A stretch of DNA of 64,000 bases from Pseudomonas kairouanensis (lineage in GTDB: Bacteria > Pseudomonadota > Gammaproteobacteria > Pseudomonadales > Pseudomonadaceae). Of the stretch, positions 1 through 8,971 are shown piece by piece. The DNA lies in contig NZ_QUZU01000004.1 in assembly GCF_004682055.1 (NCBI RefSeq), positions 1-64,000 of the forward strand, in the 5' to 3' direction. The notes under the pieces are model-generated. The model did not search any database, was not told where the DNA came from, and saw only the letters and a program-made list of their open reading frames with translations. The first letter of the stretch is position 1. Every line of letters begins with the position of its first letter. A program made the position numbers and the translations under genes.

Positions 1-1
1 C

Positions 2-358
2 TTGAACTTCGGTATCGACGTGATCAACCAGATCAAAATCGAAAACCCGCACCTGTGGGATGCCGAGATGAAGGAAGAAGCGACCCAGATGATCCTGCAA
101 GGGACTCAGCTGGAGATCGAATACGCACGCGATACCATGCCGCGCGGCGTGCTGGGCATGAACGCGGCAATGATGGAGGACTACCTCAAGTTCATCGCCA
201 ACCGTCGTCTGTCGCAGATTGGCTTGAAGGAAGAGTACCCAGGCACGACCAACCCGTTCCCGTGGATGAGCGAGATCATGGACTTGAAGAAAGAAAAGAA
301 CTTCTTTGAGACCCGTGTGATCGAGTACCAGACGGGTGGTGCGCTGAGCTGGGACTGA
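2..358 (+). CDS. nrdB: Ribonucleoside-diphosphate reductase beta subunit, C-terminal part
   Basis: This is the last 118 codons of a gene that begins before the window. The segment ending in [10 protein letters not shown] is the typical C-terminal tail of class Ia NrdB, which docks on the large subunit NrdA. The preceding [19 protein letters not shown] and [21 protein letters not shown] stretches match the helical core of the family. NrdAB reduces ribonucleotides to deoxyribonucleotides in the cytoplasm; the tyrosyl radical and di-iron ligands lie upstream and cannot be checked here. Reading frame begins at base 2; the TTG there is an internal codon, not a start. Confidence 0.93.
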   Translation: MNFGIDVINQIKIENPHLWDAEMKEEATQMILQGTQLEIEYARDTMPRGVLGMNAAMMEDYLKFIANRRLSQIGLKEEYPGTTNPFPWMSEIMDLKKEKNFFETRVIEYQTGGALSWD

Positions 359-374
359 TCAACGTCACAAATCC

Positions 375-484
375 AGTGTGGGAGCGGTCTTGTGTGGGAG
401 CGGGCTTGCTCGCGAAGGCGGTGGAGCAGTGCCTGATGTACTTGCTGACACACCGCATTCGCGAGCAAGCCCGCTCCCACATTG
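375..484. repeat. REPIN (two inverted REP arms) with a duplicated left tip
   Basis: Left arm GTGGGAGCGGGCTTGCTCGC near 394 and right arm GCGAGCAAGCCCGCTCCCAC ending near 480 form a long hairpin around a less conserved centre. A 16-base near copy of the left tip (GTGTGGGAGCGGTCTT) directly precedes it at about 376-391, as a small tandem duplication. It lies between nrdB and the DUF1289 gene. Confidence 0.85.
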
Positions 485-523
485 GGCCTGCGCTGTTCCA
501 TATATTCTGCAAGCTTGCCTCTA

Positions 524-1012
524 ATGCCTAACCAAACCATCAAGACCCCTTGCGTCGGCCTGTGCTCCACCGTCTACGGCGACCTGGTCTGCCGCGGTTG
601 CAAGCGTTATCACCATGAAGTGATCCAGTGGAATGGCTACAACGCCGAGGAAAAACACGCGGTGTGGCTGCGCCTGGAGCAATTGCTGGTGCAAGTGATG
701 GCCAGTAAGTTGGAGATGTTTGACGCGCACCTGCTGCGCCAGCAACTGGAAAACCGCAAGATCCGCTTTATGCCGCACCAATCGCCGTATTGCTGGGCAT
801 ACCAGTTGATCGCCCGAGGTGCGCGGGTGATTTCCAAGCTGGACGCCTACGGGCTGGCGTTGCTGCCGGAGTTTCGCGAACGCCACTTGGCCGACTTGCG
901 GGATGCCATCGACCGGGAGTTTTTCCTGCTGTCGCAGGCGCATTACGAGCGCTACATCGCACCTGGTTTTATTCGTGACGCGTTTGGCCCGCCATTGATC
1001 GCTGCCTTTTAA
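524..1012 (+). CDS. DUF1289 domain protein
   Basis: The protein has 162 residues. Its N-terminal third carries the DUF1289 signature: TPCVGLCST, then CRGCKRYHHEVIQWNGY, with four cysteines (CxxxC and CxxC) that look like a small metal-binding knuckle. The remaining part is helical and rich in Arg and Leu and has no motif I recognise. The function of the family is not established. An in-frame ATG at 482 lies inside the REPIN arm, so the ATG at 524, just before the conserved cysteine motif, is preferred as the start. Confidence 0.75.
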   Translation: MPNQTIKTPCVGLCSTVYGDLVCRGCKRYHHEVIQWNGYNAEEKHAVWLRLEQLLVQVMASKLEMFDAHLLRQQLENRKIRFMPHQSPYCWAYQLIARGARVISKLDAYGLALLPEFRERHLADLRDAIDREFFLLSQAHYERYIAPGFIRDAFGPPLIAAF

Positions 1013-1062
1013 CCACACAATTGTGTTTAAAATGCCGCCCGCTCAATGACCGACGCTCAACG

Positions 1063-1977
1063 ATGAACCCAGAAGCACTCGCCACCCTGCACACCCACCT
1101 GCTCACCGCCCTGGCCACTCCACCCAGCGAAACCCGCCGCCTGTTTCACGGCCGTGGCCGCTGCTGGCCTGGCCTTGAGCAATTGACGGTGGACTGGCTG
1201 CAAGGCGTGCTGCTGGTGTCTTTGTTCAAGGAACCGGAGCCTGCACAGCTGGACGCCCTGAAACACCTGCTGCAAACCCAGTTCAGCGCCCACACCGTCG
1301 CCCTGCAACACCGCTACCTGCCGCAAAGCACCACCGAATGGCTGGCGGGCAACCCTATCGATGAGCTGACCATCACCGAAGGCGGCCTGCGCTACCTGAT
1401 CGACCTGGGTAAAAAGCAGAACAGCGGGCTATTCCTCGACATGCGCTACGGCCGCAATTGGGTACGCGAACAGGCTCAAGGCCAGCGTGTACTCAACCTG
1501 TTTGCCTACACCTGCGGGTTTTCCGTGGCCGCCATCGAAGGTGGTGCCGACCATGTGGTGAACCTCGACATGGCCCGTGGCGCCCTGAGCCGTGGCCGTG
1601 ACAACCATCGGCTCAATGGTCATGACCTGGGTAAGGTCACCTTTCTCGGCCATGATCTGTTCAAGTCCTGGGCCAAGGTCACAAATAGCGGCCCCTATGA
1701 CCTGGTGATCATCGACCCGCCGTCGTTCCAGAAAGGCAGTTTTCTGCTGACCAAAGACTACCAGCGCGTGCTGCGCCGCCTGCCGGATTTACTCACCGCG
1801 CAAGGCACTGTGCTGGCCTGCATGAATGACCCGGCCTTTGGCGAAGACTTCCTGATCGACGGCGTGACCCGCGAAGCACCGGGCCTGCGCTTCGTCGAGC
1901 GCCTGGCCAACCCGCCGGAATTTCCTGATATCGATGCCCAAAGTGGCTTGAAGGCCCTGGTGTTCCGCCAGGGCTGA
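1063..1977 (+). CDS. Class I SAM-dependent methyltransferase, RlmI/RlmK-like
   Basis: The protein has 304 residues. The C-terminal half is a Rossmann methyltransferase: motif I VLNLFAYTCGFSVAAIEGGA binds S-adenosylmethionine, VVNLDMARGAL supplies the acidic ribose contact, and DLVIIDPPSFQKGSF contains the DPPSF motif typical of the RlmI/RlmK/YccW branch of 23S rRNA methyltransferases. The N-terminal part is short and lacks a visible PUA domain, so it is not RlmI itself and the substrate is unknown. The ATG at 1063 is chosen over 1021 because the extra 14 residues are not family-like. Confidence 0.8.
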   Translation: MNPEALATLHTHLLTALATPPSETRRLFHGRGRCWPGLEQLTVDWLQGVLLVSLFKEPEPAQLDALKHLLQTQFSAHTVALQHRYLPQSTTEWLAGNPIDELTITEGGLRYLIDLGKKQNSGLFLDMRYGRNWVREQAQGQRVLNLFAYTCGFSVAAIEGGADHVVNLDMARGALSRGRDNHRLNGHDLGKVTFLGHDLFKSWAKVTNSGPYDLVIIDPPSFQKGSFLLTKDYQRVLRRLPDLLTAQGTVLACMNDPAFGEDFLIDGVTREAPGLRFVERLANPPEFPDIDAQSGLKALVFRQG

Positions 1978-2126
1978 TGCTGAAACGTCCCACGCTTGCT
2001 ACGCTAAGTGATACGCCGGGGTGGTGAACCTTCTTACCCCCTTCCCGGTCGATACCTGCATTCCCCGGCCAGACTCGACGGCGTCACGTTGTCGGCTGCC
2101 CCGTTTCACCTTTTGGAGAACCGCCC

Positions 2127-2846
2127 GTGATATCGACCCTGCATGTAGCCAGACTCAAAGCCTGGGGCGCCCACGGCTTCACTGCCACTGGCGTGGTGCT
2201 GGCCTTCCTGGCCACCCTGGCGCTGCTGGAAAACTCACCAAAAGCCTGCCTGCTATGGCTGGGGCTGGCCTTGGTGGTCGATGGCGTCGACGGTTCCCTG
2301 GCGCGACGGGTCAACGTGAGCACGGTATTGCCCAGCTTTGATGGCTCGGTGCTGGACCTGGTGATCGACTACCTCACCTATGTGTTTATTCCGGCGCTGT
2401 TTATCTACCGCTATATCGACCTGCCTGAATTTACCCACCTGTTCACCGTATCGGTGATCTTGGTGTCGTCGCTGTTCTGCTTCTGCAACGTGAACATGAA
2501 GAGCAAGGACAACTACTTTGTCGGCTTCCCGGCGGCATGGAATGTGGTGGCGCTGTGCGTGTACATCATCCAGCCAGAGGCCTGGGTCACCTTGCTGACG
2601 GTGATCGGCCTGGCGCTGCTGACGGTGACACCGATGAAGTTTTTGCACCCGTTCCGGGTCAAGCGCTTTATGCCGATCAATATCGCGGTGACCACCATTT
2701 GGCTGCTGTGCAGCTTCTTGATGGTGGTGGATTACCCGAACACTAACCCGTGGACATTTGGGTTGTGGTCGGTGATGTCGGCGTATTTCCTGGGGATTTG
2801 CATCTGGCGCACGGCGCTGGAGTGGCTGGACAAGCGTCACGGCTGA
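2127..2846 (+). CDS. pcs: Phosphatidylcholine synthase (CDP-alcohol phosphatidyltransferase)
   Basis: The protein has 239 residues and about eight hydrophobic segments. The CDP-alcohol phosphatidyltransferase motif is present in the Pcs form, with twelve residues between its blocks: VDGSLARR near residue 55, then a G-x3-D-x3-D block (GSVLDLVIDY). Pcs condenses choline with CDP-diacylglycerol in the inner membrane to make phosphatidylcholine. The start is a GTG at 2127 with GGAG about 8 bases upstream. The gene stands alone between a methyltransferase gene and a REPIN. Confidence 0.87.
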   Translation: MISTLHVARLKAWGAHGFTATGVVLAFLATLALLENSPKACLLWLGLALVVDGVDGSLARRVNVSTVLPSFDGSVLDLVIDYLTYVFIPALFIYRYIDLPEFTHLFTVSVILVSSLFCFCNVNMKSKDNYFVGFPAAWNVVALCVYIIQPEAWVTLLTVIGLALLTVTPMKFLHPFRVKRFMPINIAVTTIWLLCSFLMVVDYPNTNPWTFGLWSVMSAYFLGICIWRTALEWLDKRHG

Positions 2847-2858
2847 TCGCGGTTAAAA

Positions 2859-2949
2859 ATGTGGGAGCGGGCTTGCTCGCGAAAGCGGTGGATCAGTTAC
2901 AGATGTTGTGACTGACACACCGCTTTCGCGAGCAAGCCCGCTCCCACAT
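2859..2949. repeat. REPIN
   Basis: GTGGGAGCGGGCTTGCTCGC on the left and its reverse complement on the right enclose about 40 bases, forming a long imperfect hairpin. It sits directly behind pcs and before the TSUP permease gene. Confidence 0.9.
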
Positions 2950-3020
2950 TTGGATCTCCTTACTTCTGGCAGTAAGATGGCGCCTTTCGCTTAGCGCCCT
3001 GCCAACCATAAGCCCTGCCC

Positions 3021-3800
3021 ATGCCCTTCGAACTCAGCGTTGACCTCACCACCCTCGCCATTCTGGCATTTGTCGCCTTTATTGCCGGCTTCATCGACGC
3101 CATCGCCGGCGGCGGCGGCCTGCTCACCACTCCCGCCCTGCTTACCGCCGGCATGCCGCCACACCTGGTGCTGGGCACCAACAAGCTCAGCTCCACCTTC
3201 GGCTCCGCCACCGCCAGCTTTACTTTCTACCGCCGCAAGCTGTTCCACCCGCGCCAATGGGTGCATGCCATCGTCGGCACCTTTATCGGCGCGCTGACCG
3301 GCGCCGTGGTGGCCCACTACCTGCCCGCCGAAACCCTGAACAAGATGCTCCCGGTGATCGTGTTCGGTTGCGGCCTGTACCTGTTGTTCGGCGGTACGCC
3401 CAAGGCACCGCTGGAGGCGGATGCACCGATCAAGAAGAAATGGCAGTCCACCCAGGGCTTTGGCCTGGGCTTCTACGACGGTGTCGCAGGCCCCGGTACC
3501 GGTGCCTTCTGGACCGTCAGCACCCTGCTCATGTACCCCGTCGACCTGGTGAAGGCCAGCGGCGTGGCGCGCAGCATGAACTTCGTCAGCAACGCGGCGG
3601 CGCTGTCGGTGTTTATCTTCAACGGCACAGTGGACTGGATCGTCGGCCTGACCATGGGCATCTGCGTGATGTTTGGCGCGTTCTTTGGCGCCCGCAGCGC
3701 GATCAGCGGCGGCGCCAAATTCATTCGCCCGGTGTTTATCACCGTGGTGCTGGGCCTGACCGTGCGCCTAGCCTGGCAACACTGGTTCAGCGTGGCCTAA
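3021..3800 (+). CDS. TSUP (TauE/SafE, YfcA-like) membrane permease
   Basis: The protein has 259 residues and about seven to eight membrane segments. The first helix ends in [20 protein letters not shown], the glycine-rich signature of TSUP/DUF81 proteins; the second repeat has [19 protein letters not shown]. Family members move sulfite, sulfoacetate or other organosulfur anions, but this YfcA-type branch has no firm substrate. The 3' end overlaps the convergent nudC gene by 33 bases. Confidence 0.88.
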   Translation: MPFELSVDLTTLAILAFVAFIAGFIDAIAGGGGLLTTPALLTAGMPPHLVLGTNKLSSTFGSATASFTFYRRKLFHPRQWVHAIVGTFIGALTGAVVAHYLPAETLNKMLPVIVFGCGLYLLFGGTPKAPLEADAPIKKKWQSTQGFGLGFYDGVAGPGTGAFWTVSTLLMYPVDLVKASGVARSMNFVSNAAALSVFIFNGTVDWIVGLTMGICVMFGAFFGARSAISGGAKFIRPVFITVVLGLTVRLAWQHWFSVA

Positions 3801-4601
3801 GCGACGGGCCAGGTACAGGTCGATGAGGTAACGCGCAATCGAACGTGACGCCGGCAACGGCGGCAGGTTGTGGATGTTGAACCACTGCGCGTCTTCGATC
3901 TCGTCGGCCTGGGGCACGATACCGCCACCGGCGTATTCAGCATGGAAGCCCAGCATCATCGAATGGGGGAACGGCCAGCATTGGCTGCCCATGTACTGGA
4001 TGTTCTTGACCTCCACCTGCACTTCTTCGCGCACTTCGCGGATCAAGCAGTCTTCGGCCGACTCACCCGGCTCGGCAAACCCCGCCAGCGTGCTGTAGAC
4101 CCCCGTCACAAACCGTGGCGAGCGCGCCAGCAGGATCTCGTCGCCACGGGTCACCAGCACAATCATGCTCGGTGAAATGCGTGGGTAGCTGCGCAGGTCG
4201 CACGCCTGGCAATACATCGCCCGCTCCCGTGGCACTTGCACCATGGCCTGGCCGCAACTGCCGCAAAACCGGTGCTCCCGCGCCCAGGTGCCGATCTGTG
4301 CGGCGTAGCCCAGTACTTTGTACAGGGTGTGATCACCTTGCAACATGAAGGCCCGCAGCCCCTGCCAGCTGCAACCCGGCACTTCGGCGGGCGCGTTCAA
4401 CTCCAGCAGGTACACCGGCTCGCCATCGAGGTGGCCGATGCCGTGCTCGGCAAACACCGACAGGTCCTGGCGCTTGAGCCATTCGCGAGGAAACAGCGGG
4501 CCGTTGGGGTCATGCAAAAAGCCGTCGCGGCTGCGGGCAACTGCCCAGCCGCCGGGGGTGTCGTTGTCCAAAAGCGTTGTGGTAATCCAGCCTGGGGTCA
4601 T
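3768..4601 (-). CDS. nudC: NADH pyrophosphatase (Nudix hydrolase)
   Basis: The protein has 277 residues. The zinc ribbon CGSCGQAM...[11 protein letters not shown] is followed by the Nudix box [20 protein letters not shown] and then by [14 protein letters not shown], the SQPWPFPxS-type signature of NudC. NudC hydrolyses NAD(H) to NMN(H) and AMP and removes NAD caps from RNA. The start is the ATG at 4601; an in-frame TTG at 4610 overlaps the upstream stop. It follows the crotonase gene by 5 bases, so the two probably share an mRNA. Confidence 0.93.
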   Translation of the reverse strand: MTPGWITTTLLDNDTPGGWAVARSRDGFLHDPNGPLFPREWLKRQDLSVFAEHGIGHLDGEPVYLLELNAPAEVPGCSWQGLRAFMLQGDHTLYKVLGYAAQIGTWAREHRFCGSCGQAMVQVPRERAMYCQACDLRSYPRISPSMIVLVTRGDEILLARSPRFVTGVYSTLAGFAEPGESAEDCLIREVREEVQVEVKNIQYMGSQCWPFPHSMMLGFHAEYAGGGIVPQADEIEDAQWFNIHNLPPLPASRSIARYLIDLYLARRLGHAEPVLPG

Positions 4602-4606
4602 GTCAG

Positions 4607-5419
4607 TCAATCCACGAATTCGGGTTTCTGCTTACTCATATGGGCCGCGATGGCCACGCGCAGGTCGTTGGATTGCAACATAGCCGAGTTCCAGGTGGCA
4701 ACGTATTCCAGGCCATCCTTGACTGTGTGGTCACGCATGTAGCTGATCATGGCCTTGGTACCGGTGACCGCAATCGGCGACTTGGCGGCGATTTCATGGG
4801 CAATTTCCAGCACACCGGCCAACAGGCTCTCCTGATCGGCATAGACACGGTTGACCAGGCCAATGCTGCGGGCCTCTTCGGCACCGAACTGACGGCCGGT
4901 GTAGGCCAGCTCACGCAGCATGCCATCGCCGATGATGCGCGGCAGGCGTTGCAGGGTGCCGACGTCGGCGGCCATGCCGATGTCGATTTCCTTGATGGAG
5001 AATTGCGCGCCCTCGGCCGCATAACGCATGTCGCAAGCGCTGATCAGGTCGATGGCGCCGCCGATGCAGTAGCCCTGGATTGCCGCCAGTACCGGCTTGC
5101 GGCAGTTATCCACGGCATTGAACGAGGCTTGCAGTTCCAGGATCTTGCGCCGCAGCAGGCGCGCGTTGCGGCCGACGTCCTTGCCAAAATCATTGGCCAC
5201 CGACGCCAGCATCATCAGGTCGATACCGGACGAAAAATGTTTGCCGGCACCACTGAGCACCACGGCGCGCACGTTATCGGTGTCTTCGACCCATTGGAAA
5301 ATATCGATGATCTCGGTCCAGAACGCGGCATTCATCGCGTTGATCTTTTCCGGCCGGTTGATCTGCACATGGGCAACGTTGCCAATGAGTTCGACGACGA
5401 AAGCTTGGTATTCGGACAT
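4607..5419 (-). CDS. Crotonase family protein, dienoyl-CoA isomerase-like
   Basis: The protein has 270 residues. It shows the crotonase oxyanion-hole segments [15 protein letters not shown] and [37 protein letters not shown] carries the Glu and Asp arrangement of delta(3,5)-delta(2,4)-dienoyl-CoA isomerase (ECH1), rather than the two glutamates of a typical enoyl-CoA hydratase. It probably helps degrade odd-position unsaturated fatty acids. An ATG at 5419 begins the conserved region; the open frame continues upstream without family similarity. It is the first gene of a pair with nudC. Confidence 0.86.
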   Translation of the reverse strand: MSEYQAFVVELIGNVAHVQINRPEKINAMNAAFWTEIIDIFQWVEDTDNVRAVVLSGAGKHFSSGIDLMMLASVANDFGKDVGRNARLLRRKILELQASFNAVDNCRKPVLAAIQGYCIGGAIDLISACDMRYAAEGAQFSIKEIDIGMAADVGTLQRLPRIIGDGMLRELAYTGRQFGAEEARSIGLVNRVYADQESLLAGVLEIAHEIAAKSPIAVTGTKAMISYMRDHTVKDGLEYVATWNSAMLQSNDLRVAIAAHMSKQKPEFVD

Positions 5420-5611
5420 GGCAGTGATCCCTGACTGGCGACTGATAAGGCCCGAACTATAACAAGGGTGCGCCACGGCGCATCGGCCAAAAACGGGACT
5501 GGCAAAGGTAATGGAATGTTGTGAACGCAAGGTTCATGCAGCGCCATTACATTTGCGCCGGGAAGCGCGATTTTTCGGCTATACAATCAGGGCCATTGCC
5601 TGGAGTTGCCT

Positions 5612-6868
5612 ATGCCCACCCCGTTTCGCTCATCCTTGATCCTGGCCCTGGTGGTCGTGCTGACCGGTATTGGCGCGGGCCTTGGCGGGATGCTGCTGGC
5701 GTTGCTGCTGCATGGCATCCAGCATTTGGCCTACGGCTACAGCCTCGATAGCCTGGTCAGCCATGAAACCTTTTTATGGGGTGTGACGGCAGCGTCGCCC
5801 CAGCGCCGCCTGAGCGTATTGGTGATCTGTGGACTGGTCGCGGGCTTGGGCTGGTGGGCGATTTATCGCTACGGCCGCCCATTGGTGAGCGTCAAGCAAG
5901 CGGTGTCGGACAAGATGCCGACCATGCCGCCCAAGACCACCCTCGCCCACGCCGTGCTGCAGATCATCACCGTGGCCCTGGGCTCGCCCCTTGGGCGTGA
6001 AGTCGCGCCACGGGAAGTCGGAGCATTGGCAGCCACTTGGTTATCCCAACGTGCCCAGCTTGCGCCGCAGATGCATCGCCTGATCGTAGCCTGTGGCGCC
6101 GGAGCGGGCTTGGCTGCGGTGTACAACGTGCCACTGGGTGGCGCGGTGTTTGTGCTGGAAGTGCTGGTCGGCGCGTTCAGCTGGCCGGCGGCGGTGATTG
6201 CGCTGGCAACCTCGGCGATTGGCGCATCGGTGGCGTGGATCGGGCTGGGAGCGGAGTCGCAATACGTAATCCCCCACTTTGTGCTGAGCCCAACGCTGAT
6301 CGTCTGGGCGGTGGTGTGCGGCCCGCTGTTCGGGTTGGCAGCGTATGGGTTTACCCGGCTTACCGGCCAGGCGCGGGCCCATGCGGCTCGCGGCTGGCGC
6401 CTGCCGGTATTGGCGCTGATCAACTTTACACTTATCGGCGCCCTGGCCATGTGGCTGCCGCAGATCCTCGGCAATGGCAAAGGCCCGGCGCAACTGGGTT
6501 TCGACAATGAACTGACGATGGGCCTGGCCGCGCTGTTATTGCTGGCCAAGGTGCTGATCACCACCAGCAGCCTGCGCGCCGGGGCCGAAGGTGGGCTGTT
6601 GACGCCGGGGCTGGCCAACGGCGCGCTGCTGGCGATCATCCTCGGTGGCGCCTGGAGCCTGATGTGGCCAGGCGTGCCATTGGGCGCGTTTGCCATTATC
6701 GGCGCAGCAGCCTTTCTCGCGTCCAGCATGAGCATGCCGCTGACCGCGATTGTGCTGGTGGCCGAATTCACCCGCATCGAGCATGACTTCCTGGTGCCGA
6801 TCATCCTCGCCGTGGTGGGCTCGGTGTGCGTGAGCAAGCTGTGCCAACGCTGGGAAAAGGCTGGATAA
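5612..6868 (+). CDS. ClC-type chloride channel/antiporter
   Basis: The protein has 418 residues and about ten to twelve membrane segments. The family landmarks appear in order: GSPLGREVAPREVGAL in place of the usual GREGP selectivity/gating motif, AGLAAVYNVPLGGAVFVLEVL, and GAEGGLLTPGLANGALL. The glutamate equivalent to the ClC gate is present, but the motif has a Val and an Ala where GP is usual. There are no CBS domains. TGGAG precedes the ATG at 5612 by six bases. It is divergent from the crotonase gene across 190 bases. Whether it is a channel or an exchanger cannot be told. Confidence 0.87.
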   Translation: MPTPFRSSLILALVVVLTGIGAGLGGMLLALLLHGIQHLAYGYSLDSLVSHETFLWGVTAASPQRRLSVLVICGLVAGLGWWAIYRYGRPLVSVKQAVSDKMPTMPPKTTLAHAVLQIITVALGSPLGREVAPREVGALAATWLSQRAQLAPQMHRLIVACGAGAGLAAVYNVPLGGAVFVLEVLVGAFSWPAAVIALATSAIGASVAWIGLGAESQYVIPHFVLSPTLIVWAVVCGPLFGLAAYGFTRLTGQARAHAARGWRLPVLALINFTLIGALAMWLPQILGNGKGPAQLGFDNELTMGLAALLLLAKVLITTSSLRAGAEGGLLTPGLANGALLAIILGGAWSLMWPGVPLGAFAIIGAAAFLASSMSMPLTAIVLVAEFTRIEHDFLVPIILAVVGSVCVSKLCQRWEKAG

Positions 6869-6942
6869 AACCCGGCACACACGCCATCCTTCGCCCTTTA
6901 AGCCACGCCCTGCGTGGCGTTCGACGTTTGAAGGATATGCCC

Positions 6943-7497
6943 ATGCACACCCAACCCCTCACCCCGGCCGAATTCGAATTTATCGAAGACACCCTGCAAA
7001 AGTATGGCGATGACCATTCGGTGCTGAACCTGGCCGAGCTCGACGGCTACTTCACGGCGCTGGTGTCTAGCCCGGTCCAGGTGGATGTGGCCGAGTGGTT
7101 CCCGGCGATCTGGGGCGGCCTGAACCCCGAATGGGACAACATGGACGAGGCCCAGAGCTTCCTGGAACTGTGCGTGCGCCACATCAATACCCTGGCCGGG
7201 CAGTTGGCGACCGATGCCAATGCGTTCAAGGCGCGCTTCGACGAAACCGAGCACCAGGGCCAGAACGTGACCCTGGCCGAGGAATGGTGCTTTGGCTACA
7301 TCCGTGGCGCAGCCATTGGCAACTGGCCCGCACTGCCCGCCGCACAGGCAGGCGAGCTGGAAAAGATCTCCTGGTGCGCCGAGCAGGACAACTTCGAATT
7401 GCCGGCCGACCTGGACGTACAGGCGCACCAGCAACGCGTCAGCCAGATCGAGCCTGCGGCACGGGCGCTGCATGATTACTGGTTGAGCCAGCGCTAA
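6943..7497 (+). CDS. UPF0149 (YecA/YgfB) family protein
   Basis: The protein has 184 residues. The N-terminal EFEFIEDTLQKY...LNLAELDGYFTALVSSP and the central EEWCFGYIRGAAI are hallmarks of the YecA/YgfB family. YecA proteins often end in a zinc-binding SEC-C motif; this one ends in DYWLSQR without cysteines there. The family function is unclear. AAGGA at 6931-6935 lies seven bases before the ATG at 6943 but only one base before the ATG at 6937, so 6943 is chosen. Confidence 0.83.
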   Translation: MHTQPLTPAEFEFIEDTLQKYGDDHSVLNLAELDGYFTALVSSPVQVDVAEWFPAIWGGLNPEWDNMDEAQSFLELCVRHINTLAGQLATDANAFKARFDETEHQGQNVTLAEEWCFGYIRGAAIGNWPALPAAQAGELEKISWCAEQDNFELPADLDVQAHQQRVSQIEPAARALHDYWLSQR

Positions 7498-7588
7498 GCC
7501 TCGACAAGCACCGCTGCTTTGGCCGATTATTCGGGTCCGCCCGTCGGCCACTCCCTACCGCCTTGCCTTGAATCAGGAGCCTTGTACC

Positions 7589-8845
7589 TTGAGTTCGCAG
7601 AAAACCGTGACCGTTACACCGCCCAATTTCCCCCTCAATGGCAAGGTCGCGCCCCCCGGTTCCAAATCCATTACCAACCGCGCCCTGTTGCTGGCCGCGC
7701 TGGCCAAGGGCACCAGCCGCCTGAGCGGTGCACTCAAGAGCGATGACACCCGGCATATGTCGGTGGCCCTGCGCCAGATGGGCGTGACCATCGATGAGCC
7801 AGACGACACCACCTTTGTGGTCACCGGCCACGGCAAGCTGCAATTGCCTGCCCAGCCGCTGTTCCTGGGCAATGCCGGGACCGCGATGCGCTTTTTGACC
7901 GCCGCTGTGGCCACCGTTGAAGGCACCGTGGTGCTGACCGGCGACGACTATATGCAGAAGCGCCCGATTGGCCCGCTGCTGGCCACCCTGGGCCAGAACG
8001 GCATCCAGGTCGACAGCCCCACCGGCTGCCCACCGGTCACCGTGCATGGCGTGGGCAAGGTCCAGGCCAAGTGCTTCGAGATCGACGGCGGCTTGTCCAG
8101 CCAATACGTCTCGGCCCTGCTGATGCTGGCAGCCTGCGGCGAGGCGCCGATTGAAGTGGCGCTGACCGGCAAGGACATCGGCGCCCGTGGCTATGTGGAC
8201 CTGACCCTGGACTGCATGCGCGCATTCGGCGCCCAGGTCGAGGCCGTCGACGACACCACCTGGCGCGTGGCCGCGACCGGCTATACCGCCCATGATTACC
8301 TGATCGAACCTGATGCTTCCGCTGCCACCTACCTATGGGCAGCTGAAGTACTGACCGGTGGCCGCATCGATATCGGCGTGGCCGCTCAGGACTTCACCCA
8401 GCCGGACGCCAAGGCCCAGGCCGTGATCGCCCAATTCCCGAATATGCAGGCCGTTGTCGTCGGCTCGCAAATGCAGGACGCCATCCCCACCCTGGCGGTA
8501 CTGGCAGCCTTCAACAACACTCCGGTGCGCTTCACCGAGCTGGCCAACCTGCGGGTCAAGGAGTGTGATCGCGTACAGGCCCTGCATGACGGCCTCAACG
8601 AGATCCGCCCAGGCCTGGCCACCATCGAAGGCGACGACCTGCTGGTGGCCAGCGACCCTGCCCTGGCCGGCACTTCGTGCCAGGCGCTGATCGACACCCA
8701 CGCCGACCACCGCATCGCCATGTGCTTTGCCCTGGCGGGCTTGAAAGTGGCGGGCATCCGCATTCAAGACCCGGACTGCGTGGCCAAGACCTATCCTGAG
8801 TACTGGAAGGCCCTGGGCAGTCTTGGGGTTCAACTCACCTATTAA
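7589..8845 (+). CDS. aroA: Stand-alone 3-phosphoshikimate 1-carboxyvinyltransferase (EPSP synthase)
   Basis: The protein has 418 residues. It shows the PEP and shikimate 3-phosphate binding residues PGSKSITNRALLLAAL, LFLGNAGTAMRF, the QDAIPT aspartate, NLRVKECDR and THADHRIAMCF. It catalyses the sixth step of the shikimate pathway. Pseudomonads normally carry AroA fused to prephenate dehydrogenase (TyrA-AroA), so a separate copy is probably a second enzyme; the fused copy would lie outside the window. Residue 102 is Phe where E. coli AroA has Pro101. No ATG is available: CAGGAG sits nine bases before the TTG at 7589, and another TTG at 7568 lies upstream of that RBS. Confidence 0.9.
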   Translation: MSSQKTVTVTPPNFPLNGKVAPPGSKSITNRALLLAALAKGTSRLSGALKSDDTRHMSVALRQMGVTIDEPDDTTFVVTGHGKLQLPAQPLFLGNAGTAMRFLTAAVATVEGTVVLTGDDYMQKRPIGPLLATLGQNGIQVDSPTGCPPVTVHGVGKVQAKCFEIDGGLSSQYVSALLMLAACGEAPIEVALTGKDIGARGYVDLTLDCMRAFGAQVEAVDDTTWRVAATGYTAHDYLIEPDASAATYLWAAEVLTGGRIDIGVAAQDFTQPDAKAQAVIAQFPNMQAVVVGSQMQDAIPTLAVLAAFNNTPVRFTELANLRVKECDRVQALHDGLNEIRPGLATIEGDDLLVASDPALAGTSCQALIDTHADHRIAMCFALAGLKVAGIRIQDPDCVAKTYPEYWKALGSLGVQLTY

Positions 8846-8849
8846 CCCT

Positions 8850-8948
8850 GTAGGAGCGAGCTTGCTCGCGAACAACGTCCACGATAACGCGTGCATCCTG
8901 ACGAACCGCAGCGCCCTTGCGATCTTCGCGAGCAAGCTCGCTCCTACC
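8850..8948. repeat. REPIN, GTAGGAGCGAGCTTGCTCGCG subtype
   Basis: The left arm TAGGAGCGAGCTTGCTCGCG and right arm CGCGAGCAAGCTCGCTCCTA enclose a centre with ACGATAACGC. The same subtype and centre occur inside opmB at 35787-35884. Confidence 0.88.
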
Positions 8949-8971
8949 GTAAAGCCAAGCAGGGAGGGTCA

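Noticed and set aside
375..484. Possible CRISPR or rho-independent terminator reading of the repeated hairpins
   Set aside because: The repeats are dispersed, inverted and lack regular spacers or U-tracts; they are REP/REPIN elements.
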